The notes below the pieces were generated by a model that made no database searches, was not told the origin of the DNA, and saw only the letters and a list, made by a program, of their open reading frames with translations. Positions 52,191 through 62,490 of a stretch of 64,000 bases of DNA are shown here, piece after piece. Source of the DNA: Clostridium bornimense (lineage in GTDB: Bacteria; Bacillota; Clostridia; Clostridiales; Clostridiaceae); NCBI RefSeq assembly GCF_000577895.1, contig NZ_HG917868.1:372001-436000 (forward strand), read 5' to 3'. Position 1 is the stretch's first letter. Each line of letters opens with the position of its first letter. A program made the position numbers and the translations under genes.

Positions 52191-52868
52191 ATGAGTATTT
52201 TAAAAACTAAAAATTTAGTGAAGATATATGGTGAAGAACCTAATATAGTAAAAGCTTTAGATAATGTAAGTGTTGAAATAAATGAAGGAGAATTTGTTTC
52301 AATAATAGGTACATCTGGTAGTGGTAAATCTACATTGTTAAATATGTTAGGAGGATTAGATAAACCTACTAGTGGAGAAATCACCATTTCTGGCAATAAA
52401 ATAGGCAATATGAAAGATGAAGAATTAACAGTGTTCAGAAGAAGAAATATAGGGTTTATATTTCAAAACTATAATTTAGTTCCTATATTAAATGTTTATG
52501 AAAATATCGTATTACCAATAGAATTAGATGGGGTAAAAATAGATAAGGAATATATTGATACTATAATTGATACATTAGGGTTAAGTAAAAAGCTTAATAA
52601 TATGCCCAATAATCTTTCAGGAGGTCAACAACAGAGGGTCGCTATTGCAAGAGCATTAGCAACAAAACCAGCAATTATTTTAGCTGATGAACCAACAGGA
52701 AATCTTGATAGTAAAACTAGTATGGATGTTATAGGTTTATTAAAAGTAACAAGTAAAAAATTTAATCAAACTATAGTAATGATCACCCATAGTGAAGAAA
52801 TAGCTCAAATGTCAGATAGAATTATAAGAATTGAGGATGGAAAGATATTTACTAGGGGTGATCAATAA
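52191..52868 (+). CDS. ABC ATPase of a Bce/LolD-like transporter
   Basis: 225 aa. Walker A IIGTSGSGKSTLL, Q-loop GFIFQNYNLVPIL, signature LSGGQQQRVAIARAL, Walker B IILADEPTGNLD, H-loop ITHSEEI. MacB/LolD/BceA type, with the FtsX permease gene overlapping by 1 base. Typically exports or flips cell-wall-active peptides off their target. Confidence 0.94.
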   Translation: MSILKTKNLVKIYGEEPNIVKALDNVSVEINEGEFVSIIGTSGSGKSTLLNMLGGLDKPTSGEITISGNKIGNMKDEELTVFRRRNIGFIFQNYNLVPILNVYENIVLPIELDGVKIDKEYIDTIIDTLGLSKKLNNMPNNLSGGQQQRVAIARALATKPAIILADEPTGNLDSKTSMDVIGLLKVTSKKFNQTIVMITHSEEIAQMSDRIIRIEDGKIFTRGDQ

Positions 52869-55375
52869 TGAAGTTTGAAAATAATAATAAAGAGGTTATT
52901 AAAAGAATAACTAAAAGATCATTAAAATCAAATAAAGTAAGAAATATATTTACTATTTTAGCTATAGTATTAACAACATTTATGATTTCCTCTGTGTTTA
53001 GTATTGGAATAAGTTTTCTAAAAAACTATAAGACTATGAATTTAAGATTACAAGGGAATAAAGCAACAACATTTCTTGAAAAGCCGACAGAATCACAAAT
53101 TAATAAAATTAAATCTTTAAAGTTACATGATAGTATCGGTTATGAAATTAATGTAGGAAAAGTTGTTTTAGATAGTTTAACAAAAAATAAAACAAGTATA
53201 TTAATAAGATATAGTGATGAAGAAGATTATGAAAAGCAAATGAAACCTTGTATTAGCGATATTGAAGGAAAGTACCCAGAAAAAGAAAATGAGGTTATGG
53301 CATCTAAAAAGGCATTAAAATTCTTAGGAAAAGGTAACGCAAAGATAGGCGATAAGATAAAAGTACCTTGTAATATAAATGGAGAAGTTGTAAATAATGA
53401 ATTTGTATTAAGTGGGTATTATACTACATATGGCATTATAGAAGATGCAGGATATTTATTAGTTTCAGAGAAATTTGTACATACGAATAATTTATCATTA
53501 GAGAAAAATGGGACTTTATTTATCACAATAAAGAATAAATATAAAAATACAGCATCAGATGTGTTAAATAAGGAAGTTTCTCTTAAGGATAATCAAAAGT
53601 TTAATTTTAACTATGATATAACTAATGATACAACAGAAACTATGATGATAACTATAGTATTAATATCAATAATTGCTTTATTTATTGTTCTTAGTGGATA
53701 TTTACTAATTTATAATGTTTTATATATAGCAGTAACTAAAGATATTAATTTTTATGGATTACTTAAGACCATAGGAACATCTCCAAGACAAATTAAAAAA
53801 ATAGTAAAAGGACAAGCTATTAGAATTTCTATTATTGGAATTCCTGTAGGGTTAGCACTTGGAGCAATAGTATCTTTTGTTATAGTTCCAGTAGTTTTAG
53901 ATGCAATGAATTCAGGAAATTATTCAGCAGCAATGCCAAGTGTTGTGTCATTTAATCCAGTAATATTTATAGCAACAACATTATTTTCTTTATTAACAGT
54001 ATTATTAAGTTGCAGAAAACCGGCTAAAATAGCATCAAGTATTTCTCCTACAGAAGCATTACGTTATACAGGAAGCAAAACTAAGAAACAAAAGAAAAAT
54101 AGAAAGTCTACTAATGGTGGAAAGTTATATAAAATGGCTTGGTATAATGTTTTTAGAGAAAAGAAAAGAGCAATATTAGTATTTCTATCATTATTTATGG
54201 GGATTATAACGTTTCTAAGTGTTAATACATTTTTAAATAGTATTAGTGTAGAAAATTATATAGAGAAGTATGTGAAGAATGATTTTATATTGACAAACGA
54301 AAGTGGGGAAGGAGATAAAATTGATGAAGCTATTATTAATAAAATAAAATATATTAAAGGGATAAAAACAGTAAATACATCAAAATCAAGTTATTTACAA
54401 TTAGAAATGAATGAAGATGTATTATTGCCAGCAATAAAAGAAGTGTATAAAAGATTTGGAAGTACACCTGAAGATATAAATGAAATTTTAAAATCAATAG
54501 AAGAAGATCCAAGTAAGTTATCTACGGCAGTTATTGGAATAGATGATGAGCTTATAACGAGTTTTAATGAAGATTCTAAAGAAAAAATAGATATAGCAGC
54601 TTTTAAAAGTGGAAAATTAATTTTGTTGGACTCATGGAGTTATGGTGAGAATTATAAAAATATAAAAGGTAACTTAACAATAAAAAATGTTGATACTAAT
54701 GATTCATTAAATGCTGAAGTTAAAGTAGTAAATGATAATGAAAATGTGTTACCATCGGGACTTCCAGCAGAACTGACACTACCAACGATTTATGTAAGTA
54801 ATTCTGCATTAGAAAAATTAGATTCTAATTGTATAAATTATACATTGTATATAAATGTTGATGAAAAGTATGAAAGTATTATAAGTAATAAGCTAAAGAA
54901 TTTATCTAATAAGTGTGGTGTAGATTTTGAATCTAAGGTTGAGGAAACAAAGGGTTTTAATAATTCACAAATAGTTATGAATATTTTAGGTAGCGGAATT
55001 TCAATTATTCTTATATTTATAGGAATTTTAAACTTTGTTAATGTAATGATAACAGGAGTAAATACTAGAGTTAAAGAACTTGCTATTATGGAAAGTATAG
55101 GAATGACTAAAAAGCAAATTAAAAAGATGTTAACATTTGAAGGATTATATTATGCTGTTATTACTACATTGTTTATATCAACTATAGGAATGGCAATTAT
55201 TTATGGTGTATATAAGCTTACAAAAGAAATTGCAGATTATGCAGCATTTGCTTTTCCAATAGTACCATTAGCTCTATTATTAATCTTTATATTTTTAGTA
55301 TGTTTAGTTACACCTACTATTGTTTTTAAATTATTATCAAAAAATAGTGTTACTGATAGAATTAGAGAAGAATAG
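52868..55375 (+). CDS. FtsX-type ABC permease, large two-unit form
   Basis: 835 aa. Helix at about 22-48, an extracytoplasmic MacB-like part (about 50-245), FtsX helices at about 260-395, a linker with charged KTKKQKKNRK, another helix at about 435, a second extracytoplasmic part (about 455-690), and FtsX helices near the C-terminus (about 700-830, VKELAIMESIGMTKKQIKKM). Longer than BceB (about 650 aa) and with two extracytoplasmic domains. With the adjacent two-component genes it looks like a peptide-sensing detox module. Confidence 0.9.
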   Translation: MKFENNNKEVIKRITKRSLKSNKVRNIFTILAIVLTTFMISSVFSIGISFLKNYKTMNLRLQGNKATTFLEKPTESQINKIKSLKLHDSIGYEINVGKVVLDSLTKNKTSILIRYSDEEDYEKQMKPCISDIEGKYPEKENEVMASKKALKFLGKGNAKIGDKIKVPCNINGEVVNNEFVLSGYYTTYGIIEDAGYLLVSEKFVHTNNLSLEKNGTLFITIKNKYKNTASDVLNKEVSLKDNQKFNFNYDITNDTTETMMITIVLISIIALFIVLSGYLLIYNVLYIAVTKDINFYGLLKTIGTSPRQIKKIVKGQAIRISIIGIPVGLALGAIVSFVIVPVVLDAMNSGNYSAAMPSVVSFNPVIFIATTLFSLLTVLLSCRKPAKIASSISPTEALRYTGSKTKKQKKNRKSTNGGKLYKMAWYNVFREKKRAILVFLSLFMGIITFLSVNTFLNSISVENYIEKYVKNDFILTNESGEGDKIDEAIINKIKYIKGIKTVNTSKSSYLQLEMNEDVLLPAIKEVYKRFGSTPEDINEILKSIEEDPSKLSTAVIGIDDELITSFNEDSKEKIDIAAFKSGKLILLDSWSYGENYKNIKGNLTIKNVDTNDSLNAEVKVVNDNENVLPSGLPAELTLPTIYVSNSALEKLDSNCINYTLYINVDEKYESIISNKLKNLSNKCGVDFESKVEETKGFNNSQIVMNILGSGISIILIFIGILNFVNVMITGVNTRVKELAIMESIGMTKKQIKKMLTFEGLYYAVITTLFISTIGMAIIYGVYKLTKEIADYAAFAFPIVPLALLLIFIFLVCLVTPTIVFKLLSKNSVTDRIREE

Positions 55376-55382
55376 ATTCATG

Positions 55383-55437
55383 AAGAGAGGCTGTTGCAAT
55401 AACAAATTAAAATTTGTAGGCGAGAGCTTCTCTTTTG
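55383..55437 (+). terminator. Terminator, GCGAGAGC family (member 3), between permease and regulator
   Basis: AGAGAGGCTGTTGC pairs with GCGAGAGCTTCTCT, enclosing ACAAAT-TAAA-ATTTGT. The T run is short (TTTT), so it may be partial. Confidence 0.7.
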
Positions 55438-55463
55438 GTATAATAAGGTAAAGAGGTGTATAC

Positions 55464-56138
55464 ATGTCAAATATATTAATAATTGAAGATGATAGAGTTT
55501 TAAATAGGGGTGTAACTTTTGCTTTAAAGAAGGATGGACATAATGTTATTTATGCTTATTCAAAGAAAGATGGAATGCAAGAAATTTTAAATAATAAAAT
55601 AGACTTGTTGCTTTTAGATATAAATTTACCAGATGGAAATGGTGTAGAGCTTTGTAAGGAAATAAGAGATAAAGTAGATTTTCCAATAGTATTTTTTACA
55701 GCTAATGATACAGAAGAAGATATGATAAAGGGTTTTGAAATTGGCTGTGATGATTATATAGCTAAACCTTTTTCAGTAGAAATATTGAAGCATAAGATTA
55801 ATGCTATGATTAGAAGAAATGATATGGAATTAAAGAATATATTTAAGTATAAGGAACTAAAGATAGATTTTGATAGAATGGCAGTATTAGTAGCTGATAA
55901 AGAAATCAATTTAACTGCTACAGAGTATAAGTTGTTAGAGCTTTTAGCAAAAAATAAAGGTATAGTTGTTACAAAAGAAATGCTTTTAGAAAAGATATGG
56001 GATAATAATGGAAATTTTGTTGATGAAAATACTTTAAGCGTTAATATTCGAAGACTTAGAAAAAAGGTAGAAAAAGATTCTAGAAGGCCAGAATATATAA
56101 TAAATGTATTCGGTATTGGATATACTTTTGGAGAATAA
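55464..56138 (+). CDS. OmpR-family response regulator (BceR-like)
   Basis: 224 aa. Receiver: IIEDDRVLNRG, phospho-Asp in LLLLDINLPDGNGVEL (about 52), FFTAND and YIAKPFSVE. DNA-binding winged helix (about 128-224) with ENTLSVNIRRLRKK. Gene 3 bp before its kinase. Likely activates the upstream ABC genes. Confidence 0.94.
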   Translation: MSNILIIEDDRVLNRGVTFALKKDGHNVIYAYSKKDGMQEILNNKIDLLLLDINLPDGNGVELCKEIRDKVDFPIVFFTANDTEEDMIKGFEIGCDDYIAKPFSVEILKHKINAMIRRNDMELKNIFKYKELKIDFDRMAVLVADKEINLTATEYKLLELLAKNKGIVVTKEMLLEKIWDNNGNFVDENTLSVNIRRLRKKVEKDSRRPEYIINVFGIGYTFGE

Positions 56139-56141
56139 TTT

Positions 56142-57173
56142 ATGAAGTATAGTTTTGATAAGAAGAATAGTATATTAAAAATTATTTATATATTAATTAT
56201 TTTAATGATGAATATATCAGTATATTTTATTGTTAAGGACATCAGTGTAATTATAATAGTATTATTATGTTCAATGGTGATAATAATGTTATTTTTTATT
56301 CGTGAAAAATTATATAAGAACTACCTGGAAGATATATTTGTACAATTATCAGATATGTTAACTACTATTATAAATATGAAAGATGAGAAAGTATTTTCTA
56401 CAATAGAAGATGATTTATTTTCCAAGTTACAGCATCAAACAATTAAGCTTACAGGTATATTAAAAAATCAGAAGAAGCAAATTGAAGATGAAAAAAATGA
56501 TATTAAAGTATTAATTTCTGATATAGCACATCAACTAAAGATTCCATTAACAAATTTAAAGATGTATGGAGAGTTCTTACAAGAAGAAGATTTAACTGAA
56601 GAAGAAAGAAAAGAATTCACTAATGTAATATTATTATCATTAGATAGATTAAGTTTTTTAATTGAAAGTATGATTAAGATGTCTAGATTAGAAGGTGGAG
56701 TAATTCAATTAAATAAACATATTAATTATTTATCAGATACTGTATTAACTGCTATTGGACAAATTCAAAAAAAGGCTAATCAAAAAAATATATCAATTGA
56801 ATTTCAGGAAATTGATAAAGTTAAAATCACTTATGATAAGAATTGGATATGTGAAGGAGTATTTAATATATTAGAAAATGCCGTAAAGTATACAGATATT
56901 AATGGAAAAATAAAGGTTACAATACAAAGTTATGAGATATTTGTAAGAATTGATATTGAAGATAATGGTATAGGAATAAAAGAAGAAGAACTTCCTAAAA
57001 TATTTGCGAGATTTTATAGAGGAAAAGATGTTGGGGATATAGAAGGAATAGGAATAGGATTATATTTGACGAGAGAAATAGTGTCTAAACATGGGGGATA
57101 TATTAAAGTTAAATCTAAAGAAGGAACAATTTTTTCTATATTTTTACCTAATAATAGCCTAGGATCAAAGTAA
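56142..57173 (+). CDS. Sensor kinase with short extracytoplasmic loop (BceS-like)
   Basis: 343 aa. Two close helices (about 12-32 and 37-55) with almost no outside loop, so stimulus likely comes from the ABC permease, as in Bce systems. HisKA with ISDIAHQLKIPLTN (His about 131). HATPase with N box NILENAVKYTD, G1 DNGIGIKEEEL and G2 IEGIGIGLYLTRE. Terminator follows. Confidence 0.93.
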   Translation: MKYSFDKKNSILKIIYILIILMMNISVYFIVKDISVIIIVLLCSMVIIMLFFIREKLYKNYLEDIFVQLSDMLTTIINMKDEKVFSTIEDDLFSKLQHQTIKLTGILKNQKKQIEDEKNDIKVLISDIAHQLKIPLTNLKMYGEFLQEEDLTEEERKEFTNVILLSLDRLSFLIESMIKMSRLEGGVIQLNKHINYLSDTVLTAIGQIQKKANQKNISIEFQEIDKVKITYDKNWICEGVFNILENAVKYTDINGKIKVTIQSYEIFVRIDIEDNGIGIKEEELPKIFARFYRGKDVGDIEGIGIGLYLTREIVSKHGGYIKVKSKEGTIFSIFLPNNSLGSK

Positions 57174-57190
57174 AACCCTAGGCTATTTTA
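57153..57190 (+). terminator. Terminator of the Bce-like kinase
   Basis: AATAGCCTAGG pairs with CCTAGGCTATT across the stop codon region; T run follows. Also useful to the convergent GGDEF gene. Confidence 0.85.
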
Positions 57191-57203
57191 TGTTCTGTAG
57201 AAT

Positions 57204-59498
57204 CTAAAATAACAGTTTTTTCAATTCATTAAAAGTAAGTGGTTTTGAGAAGTAATAACCTTGAAAATAATCGCAATTTATTTTAGTTAGTTTATTAAAT
57301 TGTTCTAATGTTTCAACTCCTTCAATTACTACTTCCATATCTAATAAGTGTGATATATTTTTTATATTTTCAATAATGCTAAAAGAGTTTTCTTCCGCCA
57401 TATCAATGAAAATTTTATCGATTTTTAATATATCTAACTTATATTTTCTCAAGTAGTTAAAAGATGCATAGCCAGTACCAAAATCATCTAGTGCAATTTG
57501 TGCTCCGCGCTTATGCAATAGGTGTATATTATCATATACTGTGCTATTCTCATCTAAAATAATTGATTCAGTTATTTCAAAACATAAATTACTAAATTGT
57601 ATATTATATTTATCAATTATTTTTTCTACATTATTAACAAAGTTAATATCAATTAATTGAGTTGGTGAAATATTTATACTAATTTGAAGAGAAATATTAT
57701 CTTTATAAAGATCCTCAAAGTCTTTACATACCTTTTCAATTATCCAATATCCTATAGGAACGATTTCACCAATTTCTTCTGCACAATTAATAAAATCTAT
57801 AGGAGGAATAAAACCAAGTTTTCCATTGTTCCATCGGATAAGAGCTTCTACTTTTTCAATTTTTTTTAATCTATTTACAATAGGTTGATAATTTATTGAA
57901 AACTCATCTCTATCTAGAGCATTTTTTAATTGAAATTTTATATCTTCTATCCTTTTGATTTTATTATAGGTATCATTATCAAAAAGTAATAATTCATTGC
58001 TATCAGAATTTTTCTTATTACTATACATCATGAAATCACTTTTCTGTATTAATTGATCAAAAGTTTCACCATCGCGAGGATATATAGAAGCACCAGCTGA
58101 AAATTCTACTACTATATTAGTATTATTAAAAGATATCGGTTTTAAAAATTCAGGTAAAACAATTGTATTGTAAAAGTTAAGTAATTCTTTATCATCAATG
58201 TAATTATCATAAATAACAACAAACTCATCACCAGAATATCTAGTTACAATTCCTTTATTTTTAAAAATATTTTTTAAGGAATTACTAAAGTTGATGAGTA
58301 ATTGATCTCCTGCATTATGTCCAAATGAATCATTTACATATTTAAAGTTATTTAAATCAATAAATAGTAATGCAAATGATTTCTTGTTTTTTATTAAAGA
58401 AGTTCCTGTATTTAATAACATTTTTCTATTTGGTAAAGATGTAAGCTCATCATGATAAATTAAAGAATGTATTTTATTATCAACAGATTTACCTAAAGAC
58501 TCAGAGATGAATTCTAATTGTTCAAATTCATTATCTACTTCTAAATCAAAATTGTTTTCTTCTAAATTTCTAAGTAATATTTTAAGTTTATCTAACGAGT
58601 TAATAATTGGTTTAAATACTAAATGTAAAATTCTCACTATGATAAATGAGGATATTATCCCCACTATAATTAATATAATTGTTGTGGTTTTATTTACCAT
58701 TTTCATTTGGTGTTTATATAATGTTAAATTTTTATTAAAAGCAAAAATAATATCTATTTTGTCATTTAAAATTTTAGCGGTATAAAGTAATGACTTGTCA
58801 GAAGATATACTATTTAAGGTAATAATATTATCTCTTGATAAGTATTGAGAATTACCTAGATATATATATGAATTAAGTTTACCTAAATAAAAGTTAGAGT
58901 CTATATATTCTAATAAATCTTGTACAAATATATCTAAAATAACAGCACCTAAAGGTTCATCTTCATAGTATATATATTTTACTACACTTATAATATATTG
59001 TTCTGCATTTAAGTTTTTATAGATATCTGTAATAAATGAATTTTTTTGATTGTTTAAATATTCATTTTCAAAAAACCAAGGACGATTTTTTATATCCATT
59101 TGTTCATATAAAGTTCCATGAGAAAATAGATATTCGCCTTTTAAGTTTACTATATTTATAGTTTTTATAAATGGAAGTGGATTTATTATTTCTTCGAATG
59201 AATTAATCTGATTTTTAATTAATTCTATATCTTCCTCACTGGATATAGAGGTATCTCTATTTTCATTCAGCACCTTTAATATTTTTTCATCATAGCTTAT
59301 TTTTTCAGCGGTAGCTTTTAAAATATTAGTCATATTATCAATAGTTGATATTACTTGTGTATAATAAGTGTTTCCTATGAATTTTGATAATTTGTTAGAG
59401 CTATATGTTATTAATGCTATATTAATAATTATAATAAATGATATCGATGCTAAGATGATTGCTGTAAGTTGTAAGTTTATCTTTTTAGAAATTTTCAA
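57204..59498 (-). CDS. Cyclic-di-GMP protein: dCache-GGDEF-EAL
   Basis: 764 aa. A helix at about 10-32, an outer dCache-like sensor (about 35-270), a second helix (about 275-297), and HAMP-like linker. The GGDEF domain has HDELTSLPNRKML and RYSGDEFVVIY (SGDEF, still functional in many cyclases). The EAL domain has KVEALIRWNNG, FEITESI, LDDFGTGYASF, KIDKIFID and EGVETLEQ, so all EAL metal and catalytic motifs are present. Makes and/or breaks c-di-GMP. No ATG ambiguity. Confidence 0.95.
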   Translation of the reverse strand: MKISKKINLQLTAIILASISFIIIINIALITYSSNKLSKFIGNTYYTQVISTIDNMTNILKATAEKISYDEKILKVLNENRDTSISSEEDIELIKNQINSFEEIINPLPFIKTINIVNLKGEYLFSHGTLYEQMDIKNRPWFFENEYLNNQKNSFITDIYKNLNAEQYIISVVKYIYYEDEPLGAVILDIFVQDLLEYIDSNFYLGKLNSYIYLGNSQYLSRDNIITLNSISSDKSLLYTAKILNDKIDIIFAFNKNLTLYKHQMKMVNKTTTIILIIVGIISSFIIVRILHLVFKPIINSLDKLKILLRNLEENNFDLEVDNEFEQLEFISESLGKSVDNKIHSLIYHDELTSLPNRKMLLNTGTSLIKNKKSFALLFIDLNNFKYVNDSFGHNAGDQLLINFSNSLKNIFKNKGIVTRYSGDEFVVIYDNYIDDKELLNFYNTIVLPEFLKPISFNNTNIVVEFSAGASIYPRDGETFDQLIQKSDFMMYSNKKNSDSNELLLFDNDTYNKIKRIEDIKFQLKNALDRDEFSINYQPIVNRLKKIEKVEALIRWNNGKLGFIPPIDFINCAEEIGEIVPIGYWIIEKVCKDFEDLYKDNISLQISINISPTQLIDINFVNNVEKIIDKYNIQFSNLCFEITESIILDENSTVYDNIHLLHKRGAQIALDDFGTGYASFNYLRKYKLDILKIDKIFIDMAEENSFSIIENIKNISHLLDMEVVIEGVETLEQFNKLTKINCDYFQGYYFSKPLTFNELKKLLF

Positions 59499-59767
59499 AT
59501 TTATTCACTCCATAAATTTATTTCAAAAGTAACTATAATATTTTAATATATTTATAGATAATATAAATACAATTTTTATGTTTATTTTTAAATAGTTAGA
59601 ATGTTCTTTGTATCATTAAAGATTAATTAATATATTGCACAAAATAATTGAAATTTATTTATTGACAATGTAAATTTATATATAAAAGAAACAAATATTA
59701 ATTATAGAATTAGTTAATATCCTAGATAGATTTGTTTTGCACTAAAATAAGAAAGGAAGGTGATGGA

Positions 59768-61126
59768 ATGAAGAGTCTAGAAGTTGATTTGTTAAAAGGA
59801 AATATTTTAAGAGCTCTAATTATATTTGCAATACCACTTTTTATATCGAATTTATTTCAGCAATTATATAATACTGTCGATGTAATGATAGTGGGTAATT
59901 ATTTGGGAGACACATCTTTAGCAGCAATAGGTGCATGTGCTGCGATATATGAGTTACTAGTAGGTTTTGCATTAGGAGTAGGTAATGGACTTAGTATAGT
60001 TACAGCAAGAAGTTATGGTGCAAATGATGAAGATTCAGTTAAAAAATCAGTAGCTGGTTCCTTGGTTATAGGTGCTGGAATAACAATTATAATAATGATT
60101 ATAGCTAAGGTATTTTTATTACCATTGTTAGAATTATTAAATACACCCTCAAATATTATAGAGGAATCCTACATATATATTTTTACAGTATGTATATTTG
60201 TTGGTGTAATGTTTTTATATAATCTTTGTGCTGGAGTTTTAAGAGCTATTGGAAATAGTATTATGCCATTAATATTTCTTATAGTATCTTCTATATTGAA
60301 TATTGGGTTAGATATATTGTTTATTACTAAGTTCGATATGGGAATTAAGGGGGCTGCTGTTGCAACGGTTATTGCACAAGGAATTTCAGCAGTACTTTGT
60401 ATAATATATATTTACAAAAAATGCCCAATTCTCATACCAAAGAAAGAACATTTTGTTTTTGATAAGGAATTATACAAAGAATTATTGGGACAAGGACTAT
60501 CTATGGGAGTTATGCTTATGATTGTATCTGCGGGTACAGTTATTTTGCAAACAGCTATTAATAATTTAGGATATTTAATTATTGCAGGACACACAGCTGC
60601 TCGTAAACTTAATAGTTTTGCCATGATACCTGTATCATCTTTATCAATGAGTCTTGCAACTTTTGTTTCTCAAAATAAAGGAGCAAATCAAGGATATAGA
60701 ATAAGGGAAGCTGTACGTTATGCAAATATAATATCAGTAATTTGGGGCATCATTATCACTGTTATTTTAATTTTCTTTGCACAAATATTTATGAAGGTAT
60801 TATCAGGATCAAGTGAAGATATAGTAATCAATAATGGAGTAAGATATTTATTATGGAATTCACCTTTTTATGCTGTACTAGGAATATTGTTAAACTTAAG
60901 AAATGCACTTCAAGGAATAGGGGAAAAGCTATTGCCTTTAGTATCAAGTATTATAGAGTTCTTTGGAAAAATAGTATTTGTTATTATATTTATACCAAGT
61001 CTTAAGTATTTTGGAGTAATTATTTGTGAACCAGTAGTATGGTGTTGCATGTGCTTGCAGTTAGCGTATTCATTTTATAAAAATTCTTATATTAAACAAT
61101 ATAGAAAGAAATCTTTAAATATTTAA
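59768..61126 (+). CDS. MATE family efflux transporter
   Basis: 452 aa with twelve helices. Two halves start with NILRALIIFAIPLFISNLFQ and LYKELLGQGLSMGVMLMI; NTVDVMIVGNYLGDTSLAAIGA is the family signature. Na+- or H+-coupled export of cationic drugs or metabolites. The ATG at 59768 follows GGAAGGTGATGG; the frame opens earlier at 59732 without a site. Confidence 0.94.
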   Translation: MKSLEVDLLKGNILRALIIFAIPLFISNLFQQLYNTVDVMIVGNYLGDTSLAAIGACAAIYELLVGFALGVGNGLSIVTARSYGANDEDSVKKSVAGSLVIGAGITIIIMIIAKVFLLPLLELLNTPSNIIEESYIYIFTVCIFVGVMFLYNLCAGVLRAIGNSIMPLIFLIVSSILNIGLDILFITKFDMGIKGAAVATVIAQGISAVLCIIYIYKKCPILIPKKEHFVFDKELYKELLGQGLSMGVMLMIVSAGTVILQTAINNLGYLIIAGHTAARKLNSFAMIPVSSLSMSLATFVSQNKGANQGYRIREAVRYANIISVIWGIIITVILIFFAQIFMKVLSGSSEDIVINNGVRYLLWNSPFYAVLGILLNLRNALQGIGEKLLPLVSSIIEFFGKIVFVIIFIPSLKYFGVIICEPVVWCCMCLQLAYSFYKNSYIKQYRKKSLNI

Positions 61127-61148
61127 TTAGGGGGAGTATGGAGATTAG

Positions 61149-61922
61149 ATGAGAATTGCATTAGCACAAATTGATATAGTATGGGAAAATTTTAAGGAAA
61201 ACATAGAAAAAATAAAAAAATTTGCATATGAGGGAAAAAAGAAAGACGTAACTCTAATTCTGTTTCCAGAAATGAGTTTAAGTGGATTTACTAATAATTT
61301 AGATGCATTAGCTAAAAATGAAGATGAAATAGTAAAAGAAGTTATAGACATAGCTATAAAGAATAATATAAATATAGGATTAGGATTTGCTATTAAAGTA
61401 GGAAATAAGGGGAAAAATAAATTTGTTATTGTATCAAGAAAAGGTAAAGTTTTGAGTAATTATACTAAGATACACCCATTTACTTTTTCAGGAGAAGATA
61501 AGGTATACGATAAAGGTAATACTATAGATATTTGTGATATTGAAGATGTAAAATTTGCTTCATTTATTTGTTATGATTTAAGGTTCCCCGAGATTTTTCA
61601 AGTTGCTTCTAAGAAGGCTCAGGTTATAACTGTAGCTGCTAATTGGCCAAAAGAGAGAGAGGACCATTGGATAACTTTATTAAGAGCTAGAGCTATAGAG
61701 AATCAATGTTATGTTTTAGGAATTAATAGAGTTGGAATTGGAAATGGCTTAGAGTATAGTGGAGCATCTATATTTGTGTCTCCCAATGGGAAAGTGCTAA
61801 ATGAAGTAAATTCTAAGGAAGAAATTGTAATAAGAGATATAGATATTGCTTTAGTAGATGATATAAGAAATAGTTTTGATATAAAAAAGGATAGAAGAGA
61901 AGATTTATATAGTAGTCTCTAA
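61149..61922 (+). CDS. Nitrilase-superfamily amidase (omega-amidase/Nit2-like)
   Basis: 257 aa. Catalytic triad: Glu in LFPEMSLSGF (about 41), Lys in YTKIHPF (about 110), Cys in ICYDLRFPE (about 146). Cleaves C-N bonds of omega-amides such as 2-oxoglutaramate by family similarity. GGGGGAG site before ATG, 22 bp after the MATE gene, so co-transcription is likely. Confidence 0.92.
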   Translation: MRIALAQIDIVWENFKENIEKIKKFAYEGKKKDVTLILFPEMSLSGFTNNLDALAKNEDEIVKEVIDIAIKNNINIGLGFAIKVGNKGKNKFVIVSRKGKVLSNYTKIHPFTFSGEDKVYDKGNTIDICDIEDVKFASFICYDLRFPEIFQVASKKAQVITVAANWPKEREDHWITLLRARAIENQCYVLGINRVGIGNGLEYSGASIFVSPNGKVLNEVNSKEEIVIRDIDIALVDDIRNSFDIKKDRREDLYSSL

Positions 61923-61995
61923 TTTGTTAATATTAGTAGTCTATGATATTATATAAGCCGATATTAAATTGAAAACTTTAGGAGGAAATGAAAAT

Positions 61996-62334
61996 ATGGA
62001 TCAATTACCAAATTGCCCAAAATGTAATTCAGAATATACTTATGAAGATGGGAATCTTTTAGTTTGTCCAGAATGTGCATATGAATGGACACCTGGTTCA
62101 GAAAATGAAAATGGAGATGAATTAGTAGTAAAAGACGCTAATGGAAACATATTAAAAGATGGAGATACTGTAACAGTAATAAAAGATCTTAAAGTTAAAG
62201 GAAGTTCATCACCAATTAAAATAGGAACGAAAGTTAAAAATATTCGTTTAGTTGATGGAGATCATAATATTGATTGTAAAATTGATGGTTTTGGAGCTAT
62301 GAGCTTAAAATCTGAATTTGTTAAAAAAGCATAA
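61996..62334 (+). CDS. PhnA-domain zinc-ribbon protein
   Basis: 112 aa. N-terminal zinc ribbon [21 protein letters not shown] (two CxxC, broken here by eight residues) and C-terminal PhnA domain ([40 protein letters not shown]). Widespread; the phosphonate link is historical. ATG at 61996 after GGAGG. Confidence 0.9.
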   Translation: MDQLPNCPKCNSEYTYEDGNLLVCPECAYEWTPGSENENGDELVVKDANGNILKDGDTVTVIKDLKVKGSSSPIKIGTKVKNIRLVDGDHNIDCKIDGFGAMSLKSEFVKKA

Positions 62335-62348
62335 TCTTTAAGTTATAA

Positions 62349-62400
62349 AATGGCTGTCGTAAAACAAATGAAAATTTGTAAATGCGAGAGTCATTTTTTT
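62349..62400 (+). terminator. Terminator, GCGAGAGC family (member 4)
   Basis: ATGGCTGTCG pairs with GCGAGAGTCAT; inner ACAAAT-GAAA-ATTTGT hairpin; T7 follows. Same construction as 7871 and 55383. Confidence 0.85.
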
Positions 62401-62490
62401 ACTTTGAAATAGGTTTGTAGCTTTATTTGTCTCACAAGAAGTAAATAAGATATATATTATAAAGTAAATGATATTAATGGAGGATTGAAG

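Noticed and set aside
59662-59690. TTGACA box upstream of the MATE gene
   Set aside because: No convincing -10 at 16-18 bases; several alternative AT-rich boxes fit equally badly.
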